Assembly (NCBI GenBank): GCA_045601345.1
Contig: JAZRZL010000002.1
Coordinates: 1 to 17,163, forward strand
Length of the DNA: 17,163 nt
Direction: 5' to 3'
DNA from: SVMC01 sp045601345
GTDB lineage: Bacteria; Bacillota; Clostridia; Oscillospirales; Oscillospiraceae
Of the stretch, positions 1 through 8,052 are shown one piece after another. The notes under the pieces were generated by a model. The model was given only the letters and a program-made list of their open reading frames with translations. It was not told the DNA's origin and made no database searches. The position numbers were made by a program, and so were the translations under genes. The stretch's first letter is position 1, and every line of letters starts with the position of its first letter.

Positions 1-3000
1 CATAGCATAGAAGCCAAACAGCTCGCCGCTTCTGCCCCAGCCCCAACCGGAACCGGTGCTGACCTTCATCTGAAGCGTTGCAGTCCAATCTTCTTCGCCA
101 ACGGGGATCTTCACGACATCCTTCGGGGTGCCTTCGGGTTCGAAGACGTCCTTAGTGGAAATCATGTACAGGCCTTCGCCTTCACGGATCGCAGTGGATT
201 CTGCGTTCTCAACTTCGAAGCGATCTGCGGAAGCAGGATCGGTGAAGTCGATGTCTTCCAGAGCAGCAGCGCCGGTGCCGGGAACCTTCACGGTGACGGT
301 TGCGCTTGCAGTGCTGTTGGCATCGCTTGCAGTGATGGTCAGGGTGACGTTCTTATCGGCAGCAGCAGGCGTTACGGTACCATCGGGAGCAATCACGGAA
401 GGATCGCTGGAGGCAACAGCCAGTTCATAGCCGTGAGGCACTGCGGAGAAGACAATGTTTTCGGTAGCTTCAGCAGGTACATCGGCGGCCACATAGTCGG
501 CCACATTCTGCGCTGCCCATTCAGTCATCTGCTCATAGGTCATCTGCTGTACGCCATTGAGCCAGGTCACTGCAACATATTCATAGTACATATTCATCTG
601 TGCAGAGCTGGAGTTCTGGGTTGCAAACAGACCGATTCTCGGGTTGGCGAAGTTCACGTTCTTGACGGTATTCAGTCTCTTGAAGTTGATGCCGTCCTGG
701 CTGTAGCCGACCGTGTAGCTGGTGCCATCCTTCTCAATCATGAAGTACAGCGTTACGGTGCCATCCTCAGAGGGGATTGCCTGACCGGAACCGAGGTTGC
801 CATTGAAGGAACCGTTAGTTTCTACGCCGGGTTCCATGTTCAGGTTGCTGGTCTGTGCGTTCATACGCAGATAGTTGTTGTCGTCCTGCCATACCAGGAA
901 GCAAGCCTGCTGATAGTTGGCCGTCGGAACATTGGGATAAACAACCTTTGCCACAGCCTGCCAGTTGCCCTGTGCAGGAGCGGTGAAGACGTTGGTCCAG
1001 GAGTTGCCGGAGCCATTGATATCGCCGGACTGCGTGGGCAGGATCAGGCCCTTGCCCTGCTCGATGGAGTAGGTCTCTGCATTCTCGCGCTCGATGCTCC
1101 AGACATCGCTGATGTCACCATCAGCCAGGTAGTCGGAAACAGGACCGCGATCATAGTAGAAGAAGTATTCTGCCTTGTTGACATCGTTGTAGGCGGTAAC
1201 CTTTACAACGCCAGTGGGAGTTTCGATCTGGTCAATAGCGATCTGTACGCCTTCGTCTGCGGTTGCTTCGAAGACAGGAGCAGCATCGCCAACAGCCTCG
1301 AAGTTATAAACAAAGACTTCGGGATCGAATTCGCTAAAGGTAACGCCATTGATCTTGATGGAAGCAGCTCTCGGATAGAGCTCGCTGATGGTGCATACGT
1401 TGATGCCATCGAAGGTGGCGGTAACACCGGCAACATTGCCGCAGAACGGGCCAACCTTGGGATCAGCCATAGCGACCTTAGCAGTACCGTTCATTTCGGT
1501 CCAAACGCCGCCGACAGCGTATGCGAAGGTGAAGTTGATGCCATTCTTGATGATACGCAGCTCAAGCGCGGTCTGCTCTCTGATGTTGCTGGATCTTGCG
1601 ATCTGGTTCAGAGTGCCGTCCTGCAGAGCATAAGCAGTTACATAGTAGTTGGTAGAAGTGGACCACCAGCTGCTGGAGGTTGCGCGTTCGTATACCAGCA
1701 GTACATAGCTGTCATCGGTATCCTTAACGATGAGGCCGACGCGCTGGTTGTTTTCGCTCAGAGCTTCTGCCAGATCGACCTTGGTCTGAACAACCCATTC
1801 ACCAAAGGCAGGCTCAGAGTACAGGTTAGCAGCCATGCCATCTTCGCCGATGATGGTCAGGCCGTTTTCGCCGAAGGAAGCATTCTCGTTGCCGCCAACG
1901 ACCTTCCAGCCCTTGGCTTCTGCAGCTTCCCAACCTTCACTGAAGTTGGTAGAAACGGGACCATTGCCAAGACCCAGACGATAAACACTGGTCGTGCCGG
2001 ACTCGACCTCAACAGAGGTGATCACTGCAACACTGGGATTGCCGGAGAACTGCTCAACCGTAATCTCCAGACCTTCGGTATTGGAAACATAACCAACAAC
2101 GGGCAGGGTCTCATAGTCAGCAGCATCCAGTTCATATCCGAACTTCTCACGGTTGAAGCCTTCCAGAGGCTTGCCGTCCAGAGTGATACCATCAAGGAAG
2201 GAGGTTGCCTGTACATAGACAACAAAATCAGCGGTAACTTCTACATCATCCAGCTTGCCAACGACGGTGATGGTTGCAACACCAGCATTGACGCACTTGA
2301 TGCCATTGTCAGTAACCTCAACAACGGACGGACGGTTGGAGGAATATTCAAAGGTCATGCCTTCAGGCAGCTCGGTGGAAACGACCTGATCAATGGGGCT
2401 TTCCTGATGGGCAATGACATAGCCCCACAGGCTCTCATCATTCATGCAGACGGTCAGCTGCGGGTTGACTGTTGCACCCTTGTCGAAGATGATACGCTCT
2501 TCGATGCCTACTTCGGTATCACCGACCTGATTGGCCTTGACAGTCAGCAGCTCGGGATAGACATCCATCTCACCAGAAACGGTGAAGTCAGCAGTCAGAT
2601 CAGCTGCGAGTACGCTGTTGCCGCCAACCTGAATCTGGTACAGGCCGGTATCGACTTCATAGCGCTTGTCAGTCTCATCGAAGAATGCCAGATCGGGGAT
2701 TGCAATTTCCATGGTCACAGTCTTGGTTTCACCGGGCTGGAGCTCAATCTTATCGAAGCCTTCCAGACGCTTAGCAGGACGGAGCAGTTCTGCCGGTGCC
2801 TCGGGCTGTGCGACATAGAGCTGCGTGGTTTCCTTACCGGCAACACTGCCAGTGTTCTTGACATCAAAGGAGACCTTCACGGTGTCATTGGCATCGTATG
2901 CAGTCTTGTCGATGGTCAGGTTGGAGTACTCGAAGGTAGTGTAGCTCAGGCCATAGCCGAACGGATACTGCACCTTGCCCGTGTAGTACATATAGGTGCG

Positions 3001-4941
3001 ACCACTGGAGCCGTTGGTTGCGTACAGGTTGTAGTCATAGATATCGGTAATATCGGATTCGCCGGCATCGCTGACAACGGTGTACCAGGTATCGGTAAGC
3101 TTACCGGAGGGGTTCACAAGACCTGCAATGACATTGCCGAAGCCGACCTTGCGCAGGCCCTGATAGCTGGACCACAGGATAGCTGCAACATCATTCTCGA
3201 AGGTGTTGACCTGCATTTCGCCGCAGGTTTCCATGACAGCGATGGTCTTGGCATTGAGCTTGCCAACGGTGGAGATCAGGTCAGCCTGACCGTTGGGCAG
3301 AGCGATGGTGGTACGGTCGCCATCTTCCTTGGAGTAGTTGCTGTTGGTGCCGGTAACAACGATAACTGCATCGGCAGCGGCAATCGCTTCCTTGTTTTCG
3401 TCAGTCAGGCTGTCACTTGCAATCGTAGTGAAGGAGACGTTCTCATTCACGCTTCTGATCGCGTTCATGATACCGGCCTGAATGTTGACCGTTGCGCTGC
3501 CGGCAGAGTACAGACCCAGATAGGTGTTGGTCTGCCATGCACCAACGATAGCAACATTGTAGTCACCCTCGGCGGGGATTGCCAGAGGCAGAACACCGTT
3601 GTTCTTGAGCATGACAACGCCTTCGTTGTCGATCGCATCAATGATGGACAGACGCTCTTCGGTGCGGCCACTTTCGCCATTGTCAATACGTGCCTGTGCA
3701 GCAGCGGTGTAGGCAAGGCCTTCATCGAATTCGCCGGTAGAGATACGGTCGGTCATGAGATGATGCAGAGCAACATCCAGAGCATTCTCGGTGAAGGTGC
3801 CCTTGTCCGTCATGGGAGCTGCATCAACCATCTTGGTCATCTTGGTGGCATAGGTGCCGAAGCCGGAGTAGCCGCCATTGCATTCGAGGTCTTCGCCGTG
3901 TGCCAGAGCACCGGCCAGAGCTTCCAGGTCAGTCATGGTGTCGCCGGTGTACGGGTTGACATAAGCATGACGGTTCTGGGTTGCGGTGGAGTCACAGTCA
4001 GAGGTGACATGGCCATCCAGACCGAAGGTCTGACGGAGCAGGGTATCCATCAGGTAGGAGCTGTAGGAGGTCGGCTCGCCATTCAGCGTACTGTAAGCGG
4101 TCATGACGGAAGTAACATGTGCCTGCTGGATGACCTCACGGTAAGGAGCAGTGTAGTATTCACGGATTGCGCGCAGGTCGGAGACTGCGCCGCCGGACAG
4201 ACGGTTGCGCTCGGAGTTGTTGGCGGTGTAGTGCTTGACGGTACACATGGCCTTTCTGTAGCCATCGGGATCAAGCAGGTTGCCGTCAGCATCTCTGCCT
4301 TCCATGCCCTTTACGAACTCGGAAGCCATCTTGCCGGTCAGATAAACGTCTTCAGAGAAGGATTCTTCGTTACGACCCCAGCGCGGATCACGGTGCATAT
4401 TCACGGTCGGGCTATAGAAGTTCAGGTTCTTGGCATTGCCGGTCTGAGAATTCTTGGAAGTCTTCTCACGGATTTCGTTACCGATTTCAACAGCCTCACG
4501 GTTGTAGAGCTCGGGGTTCCAGGTGGAAGCTACGGTGAGGTTCTGGGGATAGGATACAGCGCCGCTGGTGTTGCCGCGGGAGTAGCCGTGCAGAGCCTCG
4601 GACCACCATTCATAGGAATCAATATTCTTGGTAGCAGGAACGTTCAGTGCGCCGCCGCCCAGGTTGGCTGCGGGAATTGCGGAAGCAGTGGAGACAACCT
4701 GCGTGCCCTTCTGCTGGACGCTCATACGGGCAACCAGGTCAGCTGCACGTTCTGCGAAGGTGTACTGTGTGTCTTCATAAATAGGAATGCTTGGTTCAGC
4801 CTCTTCTTCAGAAGCCTCGTTGTCGAGCACAACTGGCTCAACAACTGCCTCGTCCTCTGCTGCGAATACGCCGGACGGCAGCATACCGAGCAGCATCATA
4901 ATGCAGAGAATCAGGGCAATAATACGGGAAGATTTCAACAT
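1..4941 (-). CDS. Secreted multidomain GH3 glycosidase (beta-xylosidase/beta-glucosidase-like), 3' end outside window
   Basis: An open frame of 1647 codons without a stop runs off the left edge, so the C-terminus is missing. The ATG follows AAGGAG with 6-nt spacing. Residues 1-27 are a signal peptide (ending PSGVFA). Residues ~60-385 are the GH3 N-terminal barrel, with WWSEALHG, RDPRWGRNEE, KHYTANN and the nucleophile motif TSDCDS (Asp315). Residues ~440-665 are the GH3 C-terminal domain, with KEDGDRTTIALP; Glu539 sits where the acid/base often lies. Residues ~675-780 are the GH3-associated Fn3-like domain (GYGLSYTTFEYS precedes it). The tail has an Ig-like region (~785-907), a cadherin-like beta-sandwich (908-985), a ConA/DUF1349-like module (986-1184), a second such pair (1185-1470), a Big-type Ig domain (~1489-1561) and the start of a third ConA-like module. 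WWSEALHG and SDCDS resemble the xylosidase branch of GH3; glucosidase or arabinofuranosidase activity is also possible. The enzyme is extracellular and likely acts on polymeric or surface-bound glycan. Family call is secure, substrate is not. Confidence 0.93.
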   Translation of the reverse strand, partial: MLKSSRIIALILCIMMLLGMLPSGVFAAEDEAVVEPVVLDNEASEEEAEPSIPIYEDTQYTFAERAADLVARMSVQQKGTQVVSTASAIPAANLGGGALNVPATKNIDSYEWWSEALHGYSRGNTSGAVSYPQNLTVASTWNPELYNREAVEIGNEIREKTSKNSQTGNAKNLNFYSPTVNMHRDPRWGRNEESFSEDVYLTGKMASEFVKGMEGRDADGNLLDPDGYRKAMCTVKHYTANNSERNRLSGGAVSDLRAIREYYTAPYREVIQQAHVTSVMTAYSTLNGEPTSYSSYLMDTLLRQTFGLDGHVTSDCDSTATQNRHAYVNPYTGDTMTDLEALAGALAHGEDLECNGGYSGFGTYATKMTKMVDAAPMTDKGTFTENALDVALHHLMTDRISTGEFDEGLAYTAAAQARIDNGESGRTEERLSIIDAIDNEGVVMLKNNGVLPLAIPAEGDYNVAIVGAWQTNTYLGLYSAGSATVNIQAGIMNAIRSVNENVSFTTIASDSLTDENKEAIAAADAVIVVTGTNSNYSKEDGDRTTIALPNGQADLISTVGKLNAKTIAVMETCGEMQVNTFENDVAAILWSSYQGLRKVGFGNVIAGLVNPSGKLTDTWYTVVSDAGESDITDIYDYNLYATNGSSGRTYMYYTGKVQYPFGYGLSYTTFEYSNLTIDKTAYDANDTVKVSFDVKNTGSVAGKETTQLYVAQPEAPAELLRPAKRLEGFDKIELQPGETKTVTMEIAIPDLAFFDETDKRYEVDTGLYQIQVGGNSVLAADLTADFTVSGEMDVYPELLTVKANQVGDTEVGIEERIIFDKGATVNPQLTVCMNDESLWGYVIAHQESPIDQVVSTELPEGMTFEYSSNRPSVVEVTDNGIKCVNAGVATITVVGKLDDVEVTADFVVYVQATSFLDGITLDGKPLEGFNREKFGYELDAADYETLPVVGYVSNTEGLEITVEQFSGNPSVAVITSVEVESGTTSVYRLGLGNGPVSTNFSEGWEAAEAKGWKVVGGNENASFGENGLTIIGEDGMAANLYSEPAFGEWVVQTKVDLAEALSENNQRVGLIVKDTDDSYVLLVYERATSSSWWSTSTNYYVTAYALQDGTLNQIARSSNIREQTALELRIIKNGINFTFAYAVGGVWTEMNGTAKVAMADPKVGPFCGNVAGVTATFDGINVCTISELYPRAASIKINGVTFSEFDPEVFVYNFEAVGDAAPVFEATADEGVQIAIDQIETPTGVVKVTAYNDVNKAEYFFYYDRGPVSDYLADGDISDVWSIERENAETYSIEQGKGLILPTQSGDINGSGNSWTNVFTAPAQGNWQAVAKVVYPNVPTANYQQACFLVWQDDNNYLRMNAQTSNLNMEPGVETNGSFNGNLGSGQAIPSEDGTVTLYFMIEKDGTSYTVGYSQDGINFKRLNTVKNVNFANPRIGLFATQNSSSAQMNMYYEYVAVTWLNGVQQMTYEQMTEWAAQNVADYVAADVPAEATENIVFSAVPHGYELAVASSDPSVIAPDGTVTPAAADKNVTLTITASDANSTASATVTVKVPGTGAAALEDIDFTDPASADRFEVENAESTAIREGEGLYMISTKDVFEPEGTPKDVVKIPVGEEDWTATLQMKVSTGSGWGWGRSGELFGFYAM

Positions 4942-5077
4942 GATTAACTCCTTTTTAATATTGTGGTTATCCTTTACTGGTCAATCAATTTTTGTTCTCT
5001 TCACATCCTCCTTTCCCAATTTTGTGGTTGCTCTGCCGGAACGTAACACAGCAAAGCGCATGATGGCGGCTACTACT

Positions 5078-5120
5078 TATTTGCATAAAATTTCGGCAAT
5101 ATGCAAATATTTTAAAATAT
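5078..5120 (-). promoter_or_regulatory. Inverted repeats in the GH3 leader (possible operator or RNA hairpin)
   Basis: Two symmetric elements lie just downstream of the predicted transcription start. One has 9-bp perfect arms, TATTTGCAT (5078-5086) and ATGCAAATA (5101-5109), separated by 14 bases. The other is a perfect 14-bp palindrome, ATATTTTAAAATAT (5107-5120), which overlaps the first by a few bases. They could bind a sugar-responsive repressor or form a leader hairpin. AT-rich palindromes arise easily by chance, so this is a candidate only. No standard catabolite (cre) box is evident. Confidence 0.4.
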
Positions 5121-5135
5121 CGGGAACCGTTTTTT

Positions 5136-5164
5136 ATTATAATCCCATAAAAAACAAATTTCAA
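5136..5164 (-). promoter_or_regulatory. Sigma-A promoter of the GH3 gene
   Basis: On the minus strand, TTGAAA (5159-5164) and TATAAT (5136-5141) are separated by exactly 17 bases. The predicted start is near 5129, giving a long leader of about 188 nt before the GH3 ATG at 4941. The -35 box lies only 11 bases past the T-tract of the upstream terminator, so the GH3 gene is insulated from the der-gpsA-deacetylase operon and transcribed on its own. The rest of the 5' leader (4942-5077) shows no convincing gene. Confidence 0.8.
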
Positions 5165-5175
5165 CCTATTTTTCC

Positions 5176-5213
5176 AAAAAAATGCAGCCACCTATACTTT
5201 TTAGGTGACTGCA
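5176..5213 (-). terminator. Rho-independent terminator after the deacetylase gene
   Basis: Arms 5183-5194 and 5202-5213 form a 12-bp stem with a 7-nt loop. The single imperfect position is a G-U wobble in the minus-strand RNA but an A-C mismatch in the plus-strand RNA. The minus-strand RNA then has seven consecutive U (complement of 5176-5182). The hairpin begins 17 bases after the deacetylase stop codon. The wobble direction and U-tract both show that it serves the minus-strand operon. Confidence 0.9.
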
Positions 5214-5230
5214 CTTTTTAAAGAGGGGGG

Positions 5231-6997
5231 CTATTCCTCTGGCGCAAGAGATGGCGGCACATCAGAAATTTGGGGAAGCACATCCAGCATACGGCAGAGT
5301 ATGGTTGCCGCTTGCGCTCTGGTGGTACTCCGTGTAGGGCGCAGCGTGTTATCAGAATAGCCGGTAAGAATGCACAGTGAGCAAACAGCATCCACATCCT
5401 CCGAAAAATAGATCGGAACGGATTCTGCATCCCTGAAGCTGTTCAGCATACCATACTCAATAGAGCACAAATCCTTCCCGACATAGCGGAGATAGCGGGC
5501 AAGCATGGCACACAGCTCCTGCCGTTTCAGTGGCTGATTGGGGCGGAAGGTACCATCACCATATCCCCGAACAATTTCACTCTGTGTGGCCCACGCTATT
5601 GCATTGCTGCACCACATGGTATCAGGGACATCATCAAACGGTGCATCGTTCTGGGAAACATCAGGGCTTTCCTGCATTCGGTAGAGAACGGTAACCAGCA
5701 TAGCGCGGGTAAGCTCCTGATTCGGAGCAAATTTCAGATCCGTTACGCCCTTGAACAGTCCCTCCGTCAACACTCTATCCACGGCATCATAATACCATGC
5801 GTCTACACTCACATCCTTGAGCACATGACCGTGGGTCGTATAGGTGCGGGTTGTGATGCTACTTGGGTCATAGTCATCAGCAAGCGTAATCGCACGGTAA
5901 ACTGTACTGGGCACAGCGGGGATGGCATTGGTGTAACGGGTGCTCTGAGCCGTAGGCTGGCTGCCGTCTGTGGTATAGTAAATTCTGGCATTGGGCGTAA
6001 CACTCTCCATTGTGAGCATACCATTCTGGAAGCTCAGATACGGTGCTCTTGCCGGACGGTAGCGAACGACCTCACTGGTAATATCGGAACGAACACCGTT
6101 CCATCGCACAACACTCTCTGCCTTTACCGTGACCTTTCCGTTAATGGAGAACGGGCCGGTATAGAGAATGCCATTTTCAGGCGTAGGGTCTTCGCCATTG
6201 GTCGTATAGTAAATCTGAGCGCGGCTGTCACCTTGAATCGTGACCTGAGCTGCGGCGTTTTTAACTTCCCAGGAAATTGTGGGATTCTGGATTGCATCAT
6301 CCGTGCCATAGTCACCGGGATAGGCGCTGTAGTAAATGCTTCCATTCTCCAATGTTATGCCCCGGCGAAGAAACAGCTCGGAAACCGTGACAAATTGATA
6401 ACCCTTGGACAGCAGCGTATCAATTGCACGAAGAGCACCGTCCACCGTTGTGGAGTGAATATCATGCATCAGCACAATAGAGCCATCCTTGGCATACTGG
6501 AGAAACATATTATACACTGCATTTGCATTTCGGCTCTCCCAGTCGCGGGTGTCCACAGACCAATAGAAGCAGGGGCGGTTGATGGTAGACAATACCCGGG
6601 AATTGAAATCTCCGTAGGGCGGGCGAACGACATAATCCAGATCAAAACCAACTGCATCATTTAAAATATTGTAGCTTTTATTGAGCTGACTGCGAATTTG
6701 ATCGTTGGTCAGGCCGGTCAGTGCAGGATGGTCATATGTATGGCAGCCAATTTCATGGCCGTCAAGCCACATTTGCTTGATTAAGCTTGGCCGATTCTCT
6801 GCACATGAACCCAATGTGAAGAAAGTGCAGTGTACACCGCGTTCCCGCAAGCCATCAAGTAGGCGGCTGGTGTACGCGCCGGGACCATCATCAAAGGTTA
6901 CGGCAATCAGCTTTTCCCCACTGGCAGCAGTGGCCGTCATGGGAAGGAGGGAAATCAGCAGAACCGCCGCAAGAACAACAGCAAGAATTCTTTTCAT
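5231..6997 (-). CDS. Secreted, SLH-anchored polysaccharide deacetylase (NodB/CE4)
   Basis: 588 residues, ATG after AGGAGG. A signal peptide covers about residues 1-25 (ends TATAA). The CE4 barrel (~29-210) has all expected motifs: TFDDGP (Asp36, Asp37), HTYDH (metal-binding His86 and His90), RPPYG (125-129), DTRDWE (149-154) and IVLMHDIH (His178). Residues ~238-312 and ~316-388 are two chitobiase C-terminal-like beta-sandwich repeats, each with an IYYTT(D/N)G motif. Three SLH domains follow (~391-441, ~453-506, ~519-574). It should remove N- or O-acetyl groups from peptidoglycan, chitin-like or xylan substrates while bound to secondary wall polymer. It lies 35 bases after gpsA and is followed by a strong terminator, so it is the last gene of the der-gpsA transcript. 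The catalytic set is complete and activity is expected; the substrate cannot be read from sequence. Confidence 0.93.
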   Translation of the reverse strand: MKRILAVVLAAVLLISLLPMTATAASGEKLIAVTFDDGPGAYTSRLLDGLRERGVHCTFFTLGSCAENRPSLIKQMWLDGHEIGCHTYDHPALTGLTNDQIRSQLNKSYNILNDAVGFDLDYVVRPPYGDFNSRVLSTINRPCFYWSVDTRDWESRNANAVYNMFLQYAKDGSIVLMHDIHSTTVDGALRAIDTLLSKGYQFVTVSELFLRRGITLENGSIYYSAYPGDYGTDDAIQNPTISWEVKNAAAQVTIQGDSRAQIYYTTNGEDPTPENGILYTGPFSINGKVTVKAESVVRWNGVRSDITSEVVRYRPARAPYLSFQNGMLTMESVTPNARIYYTTDGSQPTAQSTRYTNAIPAVPSTVYRAITLADDYDPSSITTRTYTTHGHVLKDVSVDAWYYDAVDRVLTEGLFKGVTDLKFAPNQELTRAMLVTVLYRMQESPDVSQNDAPFDDVPDTMWCSNAIAWATQSEIVRGYGDGTFRPNQPLKRQELCAMLARYLRYVGKDLCSIEYGMLNSFRDAESVPIYFSEDVDAVCSLCILTGYSDNTLRPTRSTTRAQAATILCRMLDVLPQISDVPPSLAPEE

Positions 6998-7032
6998 GTA
7001 TCAATACCTCCTATTCATATGTAAGCGGTTTA

Positions 7033-8046
7033 TTAATACCAGCCCGCATCCTCAATTTCATCGGATTTCTGGCGAAGCATCAGCGCTTCAACGGCCTCCC
7101 GGGGAGATTTTCCATTATACAGCACCTCATATGCTTCCTGCGTAATGGGCATTTCCACACCCGCTCTCTCAGCAAGCTCCATAGCGGATTTGGCTGCATA
7201 ATAGCCTTCCACAACACCGCCGACGGAGTTCATGGCATCCTGCACCTTCATACCCTGTCCAATCAGGATACCTGCCCGGTGATTCCGGGAGTGCATGGAG
7301 CAGCAGGTAACGATCAGGTCACCCACACCGGCAAGTCCTGCAAAGGTCTCGCGGCGCGAACCTAAGGCCATACCGAGTCTTGCCGTCTCGGTCAGGCCAC
7401 GGGTCATCAGAAGCGCCTTGGTATTATCACCGTAGCCCATGCCATCACAGATGCCGCCGCAAAGAGCAATGACATTTTTCAATGCACCACCCAACTCAGC
7501 ACCCACAATATCGGGCATGGCATACACGCGGAAGCGCGGGGACATAAACAAATCCTGTAAAAGCCGGACAAGCTCCCGATCTGCACAGGCCACATCACAG
7601 CCTGTAGGAATTCTGCGGCTAACCTCTTCTGCATGACAGGGGCCGGAGATGGCAGCCACACGGCAGCCGGTCTCCATGGCAATGATTTCCGACATCCGCA
7701 TCCCGGTGCCATTCTCAATACCCTTGGATGCACTGACGATCACGGTATCCTTGGAAAGATAGGGTGCCATGCTCTTTGCCGTGGAACGAACAGCAAAAGA
7801 CGGAGGTGCCATCACAATCATAGAGAAATTTGCCACACAGGAAATATCACTGGTGTGTGAAATGGTCTTCGGCAGGGTAACACCGGGCAGACGGGGATTG
7901 ACCCGGGTCTCGGTCATGATCTGTGCAATCTCACTTTCAAATGACCAAAGCGTTACATCATGGCCATTTTCATCCAGAAGCATGGCAAGCGCTGTACCCC
8001 ATGCACCGCTACCGACTACGCAAATGCGTTGTATTGTCTTACTCAT
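7033..8046 (-). CDS. gpsA: NAD(P)-dependent glycerol-3-phosphate dehydrogenase
   Basis: 337 residues, the usual family length. It reduces dihydroxyacetone phosphate to sn-glycerol-3-phosphate in the cytosol for phospholipid and wall polymer synthesis. The N-terminal Rossmann motif is VGSGAWGTA (Gly12, Gly14, Gly17). Family blocks SASKGIENGTG (Lys109), SGPCHAEEV (135-142), LKNVIALCGG (catalytic-type Lys190) and LAGVGDLIVTC (239-249) are present. The ATG is 6 bases after the der stop codon, and its AAGGAGG lies inside the last der codons, so translation is probably coupled. In many Firmicutes plsY lies between der and gpsA; here it is absent. Confidence 0.97.
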   Translation of the reverse strand: MSKTIQRICVVGSGAWGTALAMLLDENGHDVTLWSFESEIAQIMTETRVNPRLPGVTLPKTISHTSDISCVANFSMIVMAPPSFAVRSTAKSMAPYLSKDTVIVSASKGIENGTGMRMSEIIAMETGCRVAAISGPCHAEEVSRRIPTGCDVACADRELVRLLQDLFMSPRFRVYAMPDIVGAELGGALKNVIALCGGICDGMGYGDNTKALLMTRGLTETARLGMALGSRRETFAGLAGVGDLIVTCCSMHSRNHRAGILIGQGMKVQDAMNSVGGVVEGYYAAKSAMELAERAGVEMPITQEAYEVLYNGKSPREAVEALMLRQKSDEIEDAGWY

Positions 8047-8052
8047 TGGCGT

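Noticed and set aside
433..4947. A 1504-codon open frame on the plus strand
   Set aside because: It lies exactly antisense to the GH3 gene, has no domain-like pattern and no ribosome binding site. The minus-strand frame has a signal peptide, catalytic motifs and good start context. The open antisense frame reflects codon bias.
4981..5061. A possible 26-residue leader peptide upstream of the GH3 gene
   Set aside because: No ribosome binding site before its ATG and no regulatory codon pattern, so it is not supported.
4985..5191. A 68-codon minus-strand frame between the deacetylase and GH3 genes
   Set aside because: Its start lies inside the terminator hairpin and it runs through the GH3 promoter; it has no ribosome binding site.
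5825..6664. A 279-codon plus-strand frame
   Set aside because: Antisense to the deacetylase; no recognisable domain or ribosome binding site.
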